DNA from: Aporhodopirellula aestuarii
GTDB taxonomy: Bacteria; Planctomycetota; Planctomycetia; Pirellulales; Pirellulaceae
Direction of reading: 5' to 3'
Length of the DNA: 64,000 nt
NCBI RefSeq assembly: GCF_023701485.1
Contig: NZ_JAMQBK010000083.1
Location: 1 to 64,000 of the forward strand
Below the pieces are notes generated by a model. That model saw only the letters and a list, made by a program, of their open reading frames with translations, was not told the DNA's origin and ran no database searches. Shown here piece after piece: positions 1-9,814 of the stretch. Position numbers and translations under genes: made by a program. The first letter of the stretch is position 1. Each line of letters begins with the position of its first letter.

Positions 1-466
1 ATTCGATAGCCCCTTGAGCATGTGTCTAAAACTGGGTGACGCTTAGCAGGTAGGCAGGAATCATCTGGCGAAACTGCCGCGAACTGTTGGCCGGACCGAG
101 GCTTTGCGAGTTCCGGCGTTCACTTGCTCAGTCGTGCCGGAACTGCGTCGCTTAGGCTCCTTGGTCCGGCCTACGCCGAACCGATCACGGTCAGCGGAAT
201 TCTCGTTCTACCGAATCACTTCTATGTACCTGCTTAGCAAACCGAGGTATCGGCGAGCGATTGCCTGATCCCTTGTTCACGATTCCGATTGTGGATGGAT
301 CGCTAAATGCTGGATCCCGCTAGACCACCCCGCCGCAGCACGCGACCGTAACATCCCGCGTACCCAAACGGCCATCTCGCGACGACCGGTACCGGAAAGG
401 CTTGCCTCACGCGTGTTAGCGATTCGCCACACGCGATGAGGATAAAACCGGGGCCAATCGACCGAC
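1..466. other. Gene-free left edge with an imperfect inverted repeat
   Basis: I see no convincing coding region here; it lies downstream of the minus-strand secDF gene. Positions 89-116 and 137-172 form an imperfect inverted repeat. The outer 9 bases (ggccggacc / ggtccggcc) and the inner 8 bases (agttccgg / ccggaact) pair perfectly, and the middle is bulged. It could act as a transcription end for secDF or be a dispersed repeat; the sequence alone does not say which. Confidence 0.5.
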
Positions 467-3400
467 TCAGCGGGATTGTGCCGCCAGAGCGTCTTTCTTT
501 TCCCGGCGATTGACGAGGAACAACAGCACAGGGCTGGCGATGAACATCGAACTGTACGTACCGACCACAACGCCGACGACCAAGGCAAAGGCGAACGCGT
601 GGATGCCTTCTCCGCCCATCGCGTACAACAACACCACCACGATCAACGTCGTGACCGACGTCAACAAGGTTCGGCTGAGCGTTTGGTTGATACTCGAGTT
701 AATCATGTCGCCTGTCAAACGAGGAGCCTTGCCCTTCGTCTCACGAATCCGGTCGAACACAACGATCGTATCGTTGAGCGAGTAACCGATGATCGTCAGC
801 AAGGCGGCGACGACCGTCAACGAGATTTTGAACGGATCGATCAAAAGGAACCCGAGTGCACCGGCGGCCCAGTAGCTGACCGCGATCGCCCCGAGGGTGA
901 TCAACACGTCGTGCACCAACGCCACCACAGCGGCGACGCCGTAGATCACGCGTTGGAATCGGAACCAGATATAACCGATGATGCACAACAGCGAGGCAAA
1001 CAACGCACCCAGAGCACGGCTGATCATGTCACCTGCGACACGAGCCCCCACGCTGCTACTGCTGATCCACACCGGATCGCTGCCGAGCTTCTTCTCGAGT
1101 TGTGCCATAACAGCAATCGCCTTGTCGCCGGTCAGTGGCAACTGGACTCGCCACTGCGAGTATGGCAAAGCAGACCCGCCGGCCCATTCGTCGGTACCTT
1201 CGCCAAGAGGCCGGAGCCGCACACCGCGTTGGTTCAACGGAACACCAGCCACCTCGGCGGCTTGCATGATTGCGTCCATCAAACCGTCTTCACTGATGAC
1301 GGCGTTTTTCTCGCTGCCTTCGATACCGAGCGAAATGTCCGAGGTGCTGTAGGCAAACCCTGGCAATTGGACATCACGCATTTCCGGCGTTTCGTCTTCA
1401 GCTTCGGCGTCCTCAGCGGCGACTTCTTCGGTTGTTTCTTCGGTGGCTTGGAATGCGGTCAGCATCACGCCGTTGCTCAATCGCTCGTACTGCGACTGAT
1501 CACTCACGTCAGGTGAGGCGGTCGCACCGGTGGATTCCGAAACGGGTTGACCAGCTTCATCGACCGTGCCAGGTCCCAAGTCGGCAGGCGTGATATCGAC
1601 TTGATAAGTCGACAATCCGACGCTTGTTTCCTTAGCGAACCCGTCTTGAATCGCTTTCTTAAGCAGATCCACTTGGTCGACCGATGAATCAACTTTGAAG
1701 ATCGTGTTTTCGGCGGCACCTTCCATGCTCACACCGTTGACGGTGAACTGAATTTTCTCGTCACCGCTATCTTCAAATGCGGCCGAAACGATCCGACGAA
1801 CTTCCTCGGTCTCGGTAGGAGCATCAAGCCGGAACTGAACCGATGAGCCACCCGCAAAATCGATATCGAAGATACCTTGGCCGCGGAAGAACAGCGCGAC
1901 CAAACCGGCAGCGACGAGAACCGACGACACGAACAACATCATCCGGCCGCGTGCCATGAAATCGAATTCACCGCCGCCCGACATTGCCGCCCGTACCGAA
2001 TTAACGGTGTCGGACATCGACAGTGACAACATTCCACGGCGTTCGGCGAGGTCGAACAGGGTTCGCGAAACATAAATCGCGGTGAACATCGAGAACATGA
2101 TACCGAGGATCAACGTGACGGCGAATCCGCGAATTTGGTCAGTACCGATCGCATAAAGCACGATCGCCGTAATCAACGTCGTGAGGTTAGCGTCAACAAT
2201 GGTCGTCGTCGCGCGGGCGAAACCGTTTCGAATCGCCATCCGATCCTTGGCACCTTTTTTCAGCTCCTCGCGGATCCGTTCGAAAATCAGCACGTTGGCG
2301 TCAACCGACATACCGACGGTCAAAACCAAACCGGCGAGCCCAGGCAGGGTCAGCGGTTGGTTGATGAAGACCATCGTGGCGAGAATCATCATCAGGTTCA
2401 TGATCAACGCGATGCACGCGATCACACCTGAGAATCGGTAGTAGTACAGAATGAACACCAAGACCAATCCGAGCGAGAGACCGATCGAGAACACACCCTT
2501 TTGGATCGTGTCTGCCCCGAGAGTCGCGTCGATTTGGTTTTCGGCGATCGGTTGCTTGGTCACCGTAGCTGGCAATTGCCCGGCTTTGAGGATCTGGACG
2601 AGTCCGTCCACTTCTTCCCGCGTGAAGTTACCGGTGATCCGGCCTTCCTTGGAAATGGCTTGCAAAATATTCGGAGCCGACAGCAACGTATCGTCGAGGA
2701 TGATTCCGAGCTGACGCTTGCGAGTCCCTTCGGGCGAGTTGTTCTGGGTGAGTGCACGGAAACGTCCCGAACCAAAATCGGTCAGGTTAAACGCGACCGC
2801 GGGACCGCCATTTTCATCGAACGTGCTGGCGGCGTACGAAAGGTCGCTTCCTTGAATATCGAGCAGCGGGTTGATCACCATCAACACTTCGATTTCGGAA
2901 AACGGCTGTGTCTTGAGCCACTTGGCGACTTTGATTTCTTCGTCACGGCCGAGCAGTTCAGACGGCAACTCGAGAATCTTGCCGTTGTTAGGGTTTCGGA
3001 TCAGGGTGCCTTGGGTGGACATCCGCAGCGGGCGAATGCCGTCCGCGTTTGGTTTCGACTCACGGCCCAACTTGACCCATCGTCCGTAAAGACCGTCTTC
3101 GATGTCGCCGACCTTGACCTGAGTCGCGATCGCCGGGTCGTCCGATTCCGCTTGATCGATCGCCGCGTTGATGATGGCTTGGTGGTCAACTTGGTTAGCC
3201 AGAATCGCGAACCGCAGCACACCGGCTTCTTCGACGAGCTTCTTGATTCGTGCGACTTCACGGTCGTCGACCGCAGGCACGATGATTTCGATTTGGGATT
3301 CACCATAGGGGCGAATCACGATTTCCTGGGTACCGGAGGGGTTGATCCGGCGGGTCAAAGGCTCGACCAAGTCTTGGCTGGTGATCGGAGAACCGGTTTC

Positions 3401-3778
3401 CTTCAGCTCTTTTTGCTTTTCCGGATCGATTTCGTAAACCAAAATCGTTCCACCGCGAAGGTCAACACCGAGGCCGGGCAATTTGTTCCACAACGTGACA
3501 CCGCTGCCGATGATCGCGACGAGAATGAAACCGATTCGGGTGCCGTAACCTGGCATCTTGATCTGCTTAGCCAACCAACCACCGAATACGAACGGCAGGA
3601 TCAAGATCGCGGCTGCAACGAGAAGCGTGAGCCATTGCTGTGCCGAGATGCCTCGCACTTCGCCCGCGACAGCGGAATCGGTCTGGGCGAGGATGGTGGT
3701 AAGAAGAGAGATCGAATCCGACGCGAAATAAGTGGCGGAGGAAAAGACCGAGTCGAGGCGAGAGGAAGGGAGATCCAT
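467..3778 (-). CDS. secDF: SecD-SecF fusion, preprotein translocase accessory subunit
   Basis: This 1103-residue protein joins SecD and SecF in one chain. SecDF uses the proton-motive force to help proteins finish crossing the SecYEG channel in the cytoplasmic membrane. The SecD half has the G-D-L-R-G-G start of the periplasmic domain and the family motif GMSVDANVLIFERIREE in its membrane part. The SecF half begins with FDIDFAGG and has the matching motif SLNDTIVVFDRIRE. About 12 membrane segments are expected and are visible as hydrophobic blocks. I chose the Met at 3778 rather than an upstream in-frame one at 3838, because the extra 20 residues are polar and unlike the family. The stretch between the halves (about residues 740-840) is acidic and low in complexity. 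It follows yajC by 105 bases on the same strand, the usual partnership. Confidence 0.95.
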   Translation of the reverse strand: MDLPSSRLDSVFSSATYFASDSISLLTTILAQTDSAVAGEVRGISAQQWLTLLVAAAILILPFVFGGWLAKQIKMPGYGTRIGFILVAIIGSGVTLWNKLPGLGVDLRGGTILVYEIDPEKQKELKETGSPITSQDLVEPLTRRINPSGTQEIVIRPYGESQIEIIVPAVDDREVARIKKLVEEAGVLRFAILANQVDHQAIINAAIDQAESDDPAIATQVKVGDIEDGLYGRWVKLGRESKPNADGIRPLRMSTQGTLIRNPNNGKILELPSELLGRDEEIKVAKWLKTQPFSEIEVLMVINPLLDIQGSDLSYAASTFDENGGPAVAFNLTDFGSGRFRALTQNNSPEGTRKRQLGIILDDTLLSAPNILQAISKEGRITGNFTREEVDGLVQILKAGQLPATVTKQPIAENQIDATLGADTIQKGVFSIGLSLGLVLVFILYYYRFSGVIACIALIMNLMMILATMVFINQPLTLPGLAGLVLTVGMSVDANVLIFERIREELKKGAKDRMAIRNGFARATTTIVDANLTTLITAIVLYAIGTDQIRGFAVTLILGIMFSMFTAIYVSRTLFDLAERRGMLSLSMSDTVNSVRAAMSGGGEFDFMARGRMMLFVSSVLVAAGLVALFFRGQGIFDIDFAGGSSVQFRLDAPTETEEVRRIVSAAFEDSGDEKIQFTVNGVSMEGAAENTIFKVDSSVDQVDLLKKAIQDGFAKETSVGLSTYQVDITPADLGPGTVDEAGQPVSESTGATASPDVSDQSQYERLSNGVMLTAFQATEETTEEVAAEDAEAEDETPEMRDVQLPGFAYSTSDISLGIEGSEKNAVISEDGLMDAIMQAAEVAGVPLNQRGVRLRPLGEGTDEWAGGSALPYSQWRVQLPLTGDKAIAVMAQLEKKLGSDPVWISSSSVGARVAGDMISRALGALFASLLCIIGYIWFRFQRVIYGVAAVVALVHDVLITLGAIAVSYWAAGALGFLLIDPFKISLTVVAALLTIIGYSLNDTIVVFDRIRETKGKAPRLTGDMINSSINQTLSRTLLTSVTTLIVVVLLYAMGGEGIHAFAFALVVGVVVGTYSSMFIASPVLLFLVNRREKKDALAAQSR

Positions 3779-3883
3779 CGTGATTTTTCGAAAGACGGTT
3801 GTGGGTTTTCGCTGGCGGCTGCGCTGAACGTCAATCATTGACGCGGCCCACAGGCCCGCTGGCGGTTTGAGAATGAGTGTCAG

Positions 3884-4360
3884 CTAGTCCGACGAATCCT
3901 CGTCGGAGGCGTTTTTGGACGGTGATTCACCACCAGGAATTTTGCTAGGACGGCCGTCTTTATCGAGCGACTTGCCCTTCGCGTGAACGGAGATCGCCGA
4001 GATGGCGGATCGATTGACTTTGACCCGGGTGGTCCCCGCTTCGTCAATTTTGAGAGTGACCACGTCGCTGTCCGCCGGTGCCGAGACCACGGTGCCGTGC
4101 AAACCTCCGATCGTGATCACACGATCGTTTTTCATGAGCGAAGCGAGCAGAGTGGCCTCGTCTTGACGCTTGCGTTTTTCAGGCAAAAACCACGTCAGAT
4201 ACCAAATCATCCCCAATCCGGCGATGAGCGGCAACGGGCTGCTGAAAAACAACTGCAACGGCGACGGCGGTCCGGCTGCGGGATCACCCGCACCCACTTC
4301 CTGCCCGATCAACAATATCCACGAAAAACCATCGACGACTCGATCGAGCGAAGGCAACAT
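3884..4360 (-). CDS. yajC: YajC, SecDF-associated preprotein translocase subunit
   Basis: This 158-residue protein has one membrane segment (around LPLIAGLGMIWYLTWFL) followed by the charged EKRKRQDE stretch. The YajC core comes next: NDRVITIGGLHGTVVS, then VTLKIDEAGTTRVKVNRSAI. YajC is a single-span partner of SecDF. The tail is polar and acidic (ending EDSSD). The N-terminal extension before the membrane segment, about 40 residues, is longer than in E. coli YajC. The Met at 4360 is the best start; an upstream in-frame start at 4576 would add Pro- and Phe-rich sequence not typical of the family. The gene order yajC then secDF supports the call. Confidence 0.9.
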   Translation of the reverse strand: MLPSLDRVVDGFSWILLIGQEVGAGDPAAGPPSPLQLFFSSPLPLIAGLGMIWYLTWFLPEKRKRQDEATLLASLMKNDRVITIGGLHGTVVSAPADSDVVTLKIDEAGTTRVKVNRSAISAISVHAKGKSLDKDGRPSKIPGGESPSKNASDEDSSD

Positions 4361-4739
4361 GGCAAAGAGATCGAGAAATGAGGGGTCCAAAAAAAACAGC
4401 AACGGAGGGTATCCAGGCACCGGTGGGGTTGTACTAAAGGGCTGCGGTGGCGCATCAAACCGCAACGATAGACAGCTAGCGCAGGGCGGCATGATATGGA
4501 AGGCCAAAAAACGCCACAAGCCCAGCCCGGTCCATGGAGCGACGAAACCCTCGAAACGGTGCCCTATACGCCCCACCGAATTCGCCTCAAACCGCCGCCT
4601 GTCGCTCAGCGACGATTCCGAGACGCGTCGGACGTGATGCGACGACGGGCCGACTGATCATCAAGACGCGATCGCCGATCCTATTGAAAAAAGAAGGTTT
4701 TCGCACGCCGATCGCCCCAGATCGCGGGCAATCGTCAAG
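4361..4739. other. Intergenic region upstream of yajC
   Basis: About 380 bases separate yajC from the end of the next minus-strand gene. No open frame here looks like a protein. The yajC-secDF promoter presumably lies here, but I cannot pick out convincing -35 and -10 boxes. Genes tgt or queA, common neighbours of yajC in other bacteria, are absent. Confidence 0.4.
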
Positions 4740-5765
4740 TCAAACGGCCTCGACACATGCATCGTCCTCTCTGTCTTCTCCCCCGCTACCCTTCAGAGAT
4801 CGGTACTGGATCGGAAGACCGATGCTGCGAAATAACCAAAACACGACCTGAGCCGACAGAACCAACGAGATCGCGACCGGCAGCCGATCCAACAGCGAGA
4901 ATTCGCCCGGCAGAACGTACCCGTCGGGAAACAGCCCCAAAATCTGCGAGTCCGTATACATCAACCCCAAGTGCACGCCACAGACCATTGCCAAGGCCGG
5001 AACCAAAACGTCAAACGAATGATGACTGATTCTCGCAACAAGACACACGATGATCGCGATCGAGAGCATTCCCCAAACCTGCGACACCAGCCATATCGCG
5101 ACCGAATCGAAGGTCAGTGTCGGCTCCGCATCTTGAAATCGACCGACTAACCAGCGTGTAGCGAACAGCACGACCGCCACGCTAATGGTCACGCCAGCGG
5201 TCCATCGGATCGTCAGATTCAGCCGTGGAGGGGACTGCCACGCACGCCCCGGTTCGATGATGCTGCGTGGCGAAACCCGATCGGCGACACGAAGGGCGAC
5301 CAACACAATCGCCGCCTGCATCACGACACGAATGAGGTCGAAATAGATTTGCGGCGGACCCCACCAACGCCACGTTTCGGCAATCGCGACTCGCCAAGTG
5401 CCCGTCGAATAGAGAATGGTGAACGTATTCAGGATGCTGCAAAACAGCGGCAACAGCACGATTCCCGCAAACAAAGCCACGAACATCAGCTCGGCCCGGG
5501 ACTCCGACGGTTCCCACTCCTTTCGCCACGCTAACCAGACCAGCATCGCGATGCTGGTGATGAGCGACGGCATCCGCTGCAGAATTTGAAAGCAGACACC
5601 AACCGGTGAACTGAACGGGATCTGATCACCCAACGGCAAAACAAACAGGGGCGTGTTGACAAAGATCGGCACCGCAAAAGCCGCGACTAGCAACACCAAC
5701 CGCCCGTGCCGACACCAGAACGCTCGCAAATACTCGGGCGTCAAAACACCACTCGGATCAGACAT
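4740..5765 (-). CDS. Integral membrane protein of unknown function
   Basis: The 341-residue product is very hydrophobic, with about eight to nine predicted membrane segments, for example near residues 20-45, 65-85, 95-115, 150-170, 190-215, 230-255, 260-285 and 300-320. I recognise no family motif, so I give no function. The C-terminus is polar and acidic (KGSGGEDREDDACVEAV). Tryptophan and arginine pairs (TWRWWG) sit in a likely loop. It is on the same strand as yajC-secDF, but 380 bases away, so co-transcription is uncertain. The start at 5765 is 94 bases from the divergent gene at 5860. Confidence 0.75.
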   Translation of the reverse strand: MSDPSGVLTPEYLRAFWCRHGRLVLLVAAFAVPIFVNTPLFVLPLGDQIPFSSPVGVCFQILQRMPSLITSIAMLVWLAWRKEWEPSESRAELMFVALFAGIVLLPLFCSILNTFTILYSTGTWRVAIAETWRWWGPPQIYFDLIRVVMQAAIVLVALRVADRVSPRSIIEPGRAWQSPPRLNLTIRWTAGVTISVAVVLFATRWLVGRFQDAEPTLTFDSVAIWLVSQVWGMLSIAIIVCLVARISHHSFDVLVPALAMVCGVHLGLMYTDSQILGLFPDGYVLPGEFSLLDRLPVAISLVLSAQVVFWLFRSIGLPIQYRSLKGSGGEDREDDACVEAV

Positions 5766-5859
5766 CAGGTTGGCCAGGCGGGAGAGGGATCAGGCGGCTT
5801 CACTCTTGTGAGGAATTATCGCACACTATTTGCCCTCTTGTTAACTCATTGCCCCCGAG

Positions 5860-6876
5860 ATGTTTTTGATGAATTCTGCACCGAACGTATTGTTGAGTGG
5901 TTTTGCCGACGAATCCGCGATGACCAAGAAGGCGAACGAACAATTCGCCGCCCTGGCGGCCATCGGACTGCAGTACTATTCGATCCGTTTTGTCGATGTC
6001 GGCAACGGTATCAAAAACGTGATGGTGCTCGAGGATTCGGAAATCAGCCTGCTGCAGCAAATGCACGCCGACTACGGCTTCAAGGTTTCGAGCATCGGAT
6101 CTCCGATCGGCAAAGTCAAACTTCGCGACGTCGACGACGGCACGGCGAACAAATTCATCCCGTTTGAAACCTATCTACGCGAAGACGTGCAAACGGCCTG
6201 CGATCGGGCCGAGGCGTTCGGATCCAAATTGCTGAGAGGTTTCTCGTTCTACCACCCCAAGGGCACCCGCCCCGAAGACCACATCGACCAAGTCGTTGAA
6301 CAACTCGGCGCGATCGCGGAAGCCTGCGATGCACGCGGCCTGACCTTTGGCCTGGAAGTGGAAGCCAATTTGGTCGGACAAACCGGCCAATTGCTTGCCG
6401 ATATCGCCGCGAAGGTGAACCATCCCGCGATGGTGACGATCTTTGACGGAGCCAATATCGTCATGCAAGGCTTCACCCCGGATCAGGTTTACGCGCAATA
6501 TCAAGCGATGAAACCGTCCCTGGGATGGCTCCACATCAAGGACTACAGCGATCCGACCCTCGGCGGCCGCGTCGATCACGTTGATGAAGAATCTGCCAGC
6601 CACTTCGTACCGGCGGACCGCGGCGACAGTGCCCACGAGGCGATCCTGCGAGACCTGAAAGGATTTTTGCCGACACTCCACGAACGCATGACATCACGTG
6701 GCGTCGACGGCGTCTTCATCGACTTGGAACCGCACGTCCGCGGAGGCGGCCAGTTTGGTGGCTTTAGCGGCCCCGATGGTTTCGGCATTGCCGCCCGAGC
6801 ATTGTGCAAATTGCTCGACTACGTCGGCGTCGGCTACGAACTCCGCTCGTTCGAATCGCTGCAAGCGGCAAAATAG
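5860..6876 (+). CDS. Sugar phosphate isomerase/epimerase-like TIM-barrel protein
   Basis: The 338-residue protein has the layout of the xylose-isomerase-like AP-endonuclease-2 superfamily. It opens with SGFADESAMTKKANEQFAALAAIGLQYYSIR. The expected metal-binding acidic and histidine residues sit on successive strands: E in FGLEVEANL, D in TIFDGANI, H in LHIKDY and E in FIDLEPHV. Such proteins isomerise or epimerise sugars or inositol derivatives using a divalent metal. The substrate cannot be read from the sequence. Two in-frame ATGs, at 5860 and 5869, are possible starts; a short GAG lies just before the first. Planctomycetes carry many paralogues of this family. It stands alone, with a divergent membrane protein upstream. 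Confidence 0.85.
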   Translation: MFLMNSAPNVLLSGFADESAMTKKANEQFAALAAIGLQYYSIRFVDVGNGIKNVMVLEDSEISLLQQMHADYGFKVSSIGSPIGKVKLRDVDDGTANKFIPFETYLREDVQTACDRAEAFGSKLLRGFSFYHPKGTRPEDHIDQVVEQLGAIAEACDARGLTFGLEVEANLVGQTGQLLADIAAKVNHPAMVTIFDGANIVMQGFTPDQVYAQYQAMKPSLGWLHIKDYSDPTLGGRVDHVDEESASHFVPADRGDSAHEAILRDLKGFLPTLHERMTSRGVDGVFIDLEPHVRGGGQFGGFSGPDGFGIAARALCKLLDYVGVGYELRSFESLQAAK

Positions 6877-7117
6877 CGTCCAACGGGACAGCTGCCGCGA
6901 TTTACCACGGCCCGGACAAACAGCATGTGGCGGATCACCGGATTTTCAGAGCAGATTCGAATCGCCCTCCTGATCGAGGGCATCGAACCATCCGGTGCAA
7001 TCCGTCGGCCTCAACACGGGCCGGCATTGGAATAGAACCGGCGCCGTCACATCAACGCCGCCGGATTTCGCGGAAACGATTCGCTCGTTGAGCGAATCTC
7101 ATGCATCCGTCGCGTGT

Positions 7118-7453
7118 TTAGGCGAGCCCGTCGAGGAAACGATCGAGAGCGGCATCCATCTTTTCTGGCGTGTCATAGTTGCCTTGGGCAATTTGACGAC
7201 GCAGATCGGCAACCCGGTCGACGCGAATTTCACCGCCACCGGCTACCGCAGAGGTGTCTTGCAATCGATTGGTTGCACTGGTCGAGGACGCTTTCGCTGC
7301 TGACGAGAGATCCAATTGATCCACGGGAGCGGCGGATGGTTTCCCCGCGGCAGGTGTGGCGAGTCGATTGGCGCCGCGGCCTGCACCCGAAGTGCTGCTC
7401 GATGGCGAGGCGGCTTGTGTAGTCGAGAGACGAAACGGTCCGTAAATTTGCAT
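7118..7453 (-). CDS. FlgM-like anti-sigma-28 factor
   Basis: The 111-residue protein has a low-complexity Ser/Ala/Pro-rich N-terminal half. Its C-terminal motif is typical of the FlgM family: IRVDRVADLRRQIAQGNYDT, then MDAALDRFLDGL. FlgM binds and silences the flagellar sigma factor (FliA) until the hook is finished. The Met at 7453 is preferred because GGGAG lies upstream on the coding strand; the in-frame start at 7504 would add 17 unlikely residues. No flagellar gene is nearby, so this is an orphan copy and its target sigma factor is inferred only from the family. Confidence 0.75.
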   Translation of the reverse strand: MQIYGPFRLSTTQAASPSSSTSGAGRGANRLATPAAGKPSAAPVDQLDLSSAAKASSTSATNRLQDTSAVAGGGEIRVDRVADLRRQIAQGNYDTPEKMDAALDRFLDGLA

Positions 7454-8046
7454 CTTCACTGGCTCCCTGGGAGGAAGGCGGAACCTGATAACCCCGATTG
7501 TCACCCTTCGTGGGTACCGGACCGAATGAACGGCGAACGGCGCGACAATAGATGCGAGATCATCAGAAACGGTTTTAGAATTGGGCTAAGCGGCAACCGA
7601 GTCGGCCTACCACCCCCACGAAACACGGATTTCCCGCGTTCGGCTAGGGTCGTCAAATCGACAACTCTCAATTCGGTTACCAGCGCCGCAATCCTTGTCC
7701 CAGGATGCATTCCGTCAGAATCAGTGGAGACTTCGCAAGCGCAGATTATTGAGAACACCCTCTGTATCGTCGTGTTCGCTGCGATTTCTGAAGTGCGTTT
7801 TGAGTCTTTCGACGAGAAACAATCCTAGGACGTGGGTCTCCGGTCAGACTAGCAACCGCGTGAAACCGGCAGCAAGAGCAAGCCGAACGGAAACTTGAGC
7901 GAATCTGGAGAATCTGTCGAAAAATCCGATGCTGAATTTCCGCCCACCACACCGCCTTGTCCGAACCGGCTCCACAGACGACGATTGGGCGGCACCGGAC
8001 GCCGCCGACCTCTCCTTCTTAAATCTGGTATCCCCCACACATCCCC
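7454..8046. other. Gene-free intergenic region
   Basis: About 590 bases between the divergent FlgM-like gene and the GlmU-like gene. Frames on either strand here give compositionally odd proteins with no recognisable motif, so I call none. Promoters for the genes on both sides must lie here. I see no strong hairpin or repeat. Confidence 0.4.
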
Positions 8047-8823
8047 ATGAATTCCGGAACTAGTCCCCACGAGAGCACCCCCGTGGCCGTGATCCTGGCC
8101 GCCGGCAAAGGCACTCGCATGAACAGCGACCTGCCCAAAGTGCTCTGCCGAGTCGTTGATCGCCCGATGATCCATTTCGTCCTGGATGCCGCCTCGCAGG
8201 CCGGGATCGGTAAAAAGATTGTGGTTATCGGCTATGAAAAACAGGCTGTCCGCGATGAACTGCAAACTCGCGGCGAATCCGACATCGTGTTCGCCGAACA
8301 AAACGAACAACTCGGCACCGGCCACGCCGTCCAAATGTGCCTCGAACATCTCGAAGGTCACCCAGGCATGACGCTCGTCATCGCCGGCGACTCACCGCTC
8401 GTTCAAGCGGAAAGCCTGCGAAACCTGATCGAGCGATTCAACGAAACCCGTCCCGCATTGCTGCTCGGCACGTTAACGAAAGAAAACCCGGAAGGGCTCG
8501 GCCGAATCGTTCGAAATGAATCCGGACAGTTCACTGGCATCGTCGAGCACAAGGATGCTACAGACGACCAGCGAGAGATCAAGGAAGTGAACATGAGCAC
8601 TTACCTATTCTCCACCCCCGACCTCCTTTGGGCGTTGTCAAACCTCAGTAACGACAACGCGCAGGGCGAATACTACCTCACCGATTGCGCTCGACTTCTG
8701 CATCAAGCAGGACGTGCCGTCGAAGCGTTACCAGTCCTGAAGGATTGCGAGTCGCTATCCATTAACAATCCAGACGAACTGAAGTTGGTCGACCAAACAA
8801 TGCGAGCGATGGGTTATGCGTGA
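8047..8823 (+). CDS. GlmU-like nucleotidyltransferase without the acetyltransferase domain
   Basis: The 258-residue protein is a sugar nucleotidyltransferase. It has the Rossmann start VAVILAAGKGTRMNSDLPKVL, the QLGTGHAVQ uridine-binding motif, a metal-binding Asp in VIAGDSPLV, and further GlmU-type motifs at GLGRIVRN, GIVEHKDA and GEYYLTD. These match the N-terminal half of GlmU, which joins UTP and GlcNAc-1-phosphate to give UDP-GlcNAc for cell envelope synthesis. Full GlmU is about 450 residues, with a left-handed beta-helix acetyltransferase; that half is missing. It overlaps prs by 8 bases, so translation is probably coupled. A glmU (gcaD)-prs pair is known in Bacillus. It could also act on a different NDP-sugar. 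Confidence 0.85.
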   Translation: MNSGTSPHESTPVAVILAAGKGTRMNSDLPKVLCRVVDRPMIHFVLDAASQAGIGKKIVVIGYEKQAVRDELQTRGESDIVFAEQNEQLGTGHAVQMCLEHLEGHPGMTLVIAGDSPLVQAESLRNLIERFNETRPALLLGTLTKENPEGLGRIVRNESGQFTGIVEHKDATDDQREIKEVNMSTYLFSTPDLLWALSNLSNDNAQGEYYLTDCARLLHQAGRAVEALPVLKDCESLSINNPDELKLVDQTMRAMGYA

Positions 8824-9766
8824 ACTCAAGATATTCAGCGGACGGGCTAACCGAGAACTCGCCGAAAAGCTGTGCCGACACCTGCATCTCAAACCTGCCC
8901 GGATCACGTTGGGACAATTCCCCGACGGTGAGAACTTCTGCAAACTCGATGAAGACGTCCGCGGCCGTGACGTGTTCTTGATGCAGCCGACCTGTCCGCC
9001 GGTCAACGATAACTTGATCGAACTGTTGACAATGATCGACTGCTGCAAACGAGCCAGCGCCGAACGGATCACCGCCGTGATTCCGTATTTTGGTTATGCC
9101 CGACAGGACCGCAAAGACGAGGGCCGTGTTCCAATCACGGCAAAATTGGTGGCGAACCTGATCACCCGCGCCGGAGCCGACCGGGTGCTGACGATGGACT
9201 TGCACGCCGCTCAGATCCAAGGCTTCTTTGACGTTCCCGTCGATCACCTTTACGCCGCTCCGGTCATCAACGACCACTTCATCAGTCGCCGCTTCGAAGG
9301 TGACGAAATCGTTGTCGTCAGTCCCGATGAAGGCAGCATCAAACGTGCCGTCGGCCACGGCAAACGTCTCGGCGGAACGCTCGCGATCGTTGACAAACGA
9401 CGCGCCAGTGCCCTCGAAGTTCGCCAAAGCACGATCATCGGCGGTCCGGTCAAAGGACGCGTGGCGCTGATGTTCGACGACATGATCAGCACCGCGGGAT
9501 CAATCTGCGGTGCGGCCCGGTTGGTTCACGAAGCCGGTGCCAAAGAAATCCACATCGCGTGTACGCACGGAGTCTTCTGCGGGCCTGCGATCGAGCGACT
9601 ACGTGAGGCGCCGATCGATTCCATCACCGTCACAGACACCATTCCGGTGGTGGGCGAGAAGCAACTTCCGAACTTGGTGCAATTGTCCGTCGCGCCGCTG
9701 CTCGCCGAAGCGATTAAACGGATCCACCACGACCAATCGATCAGCGAACTGTTCCGCGAACGATAG
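8816..9766 (+). CDS. prs: Ribose-phosphate pyrophosphokinase
   Basis: The 316-residue protein makes 5-phosphoribosyl-1-pyrophosphate from ribose-5-phosphate and ATP, the entry point to nucleotide, histidine and tryptophan synthesis. Family motifs are clear: the FPDGE segment near residue 35, RQDRKDEGRVPITAKLVA, the LTMDLHAAQIQGFF signature, the flexible catalytic KR loop (VDKRRAS), and the PRPP-binding site MFDDMISTAGSI. The length is normal for class I enzymes. The start ATG lies inside the last codons of the GlmU-like gene (ATGCGTGA), an 8-base overlap. It ends just before a hairpin at 9815. Confidence 0.95.
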   Translation: MRELKIFSGRANRELAEKLCRHLHLKPARITLGQFPDGENFCKLDEDVRGRDVFLMQPTCPPVNDNLIELLTMIDCCKRASAERITAVIPYFGYARQDRKDEGRVPITAKLVANLITRAGADRVLTMDLHAAQIQGFFDVPVDHLYAAPVINDHFISRRFEGDEIVVVSPDEGSIKRAVGHGKRLGGTLAIVDKRRASALEVRQSTIIGGPVKGRVALMFDDMISTAGSICGAARLVHEAGAKEIHIACTHGVFCGPAIERLREAPIDSITVTDTIPVVGEKQLPNLVQLSVAPLLAEAIKRIHHDQSISELFRER

Positions 9767-9814
9767 GTCAGAGGATTGGCCTCAGATTACCGCTCAAGCA
9801 CACGACTACTTGAT

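Noticed and set aside
2501-3841. Plus-strand frame of 446 codons
   Set aside because: It is antisense to secDF, with no family features.
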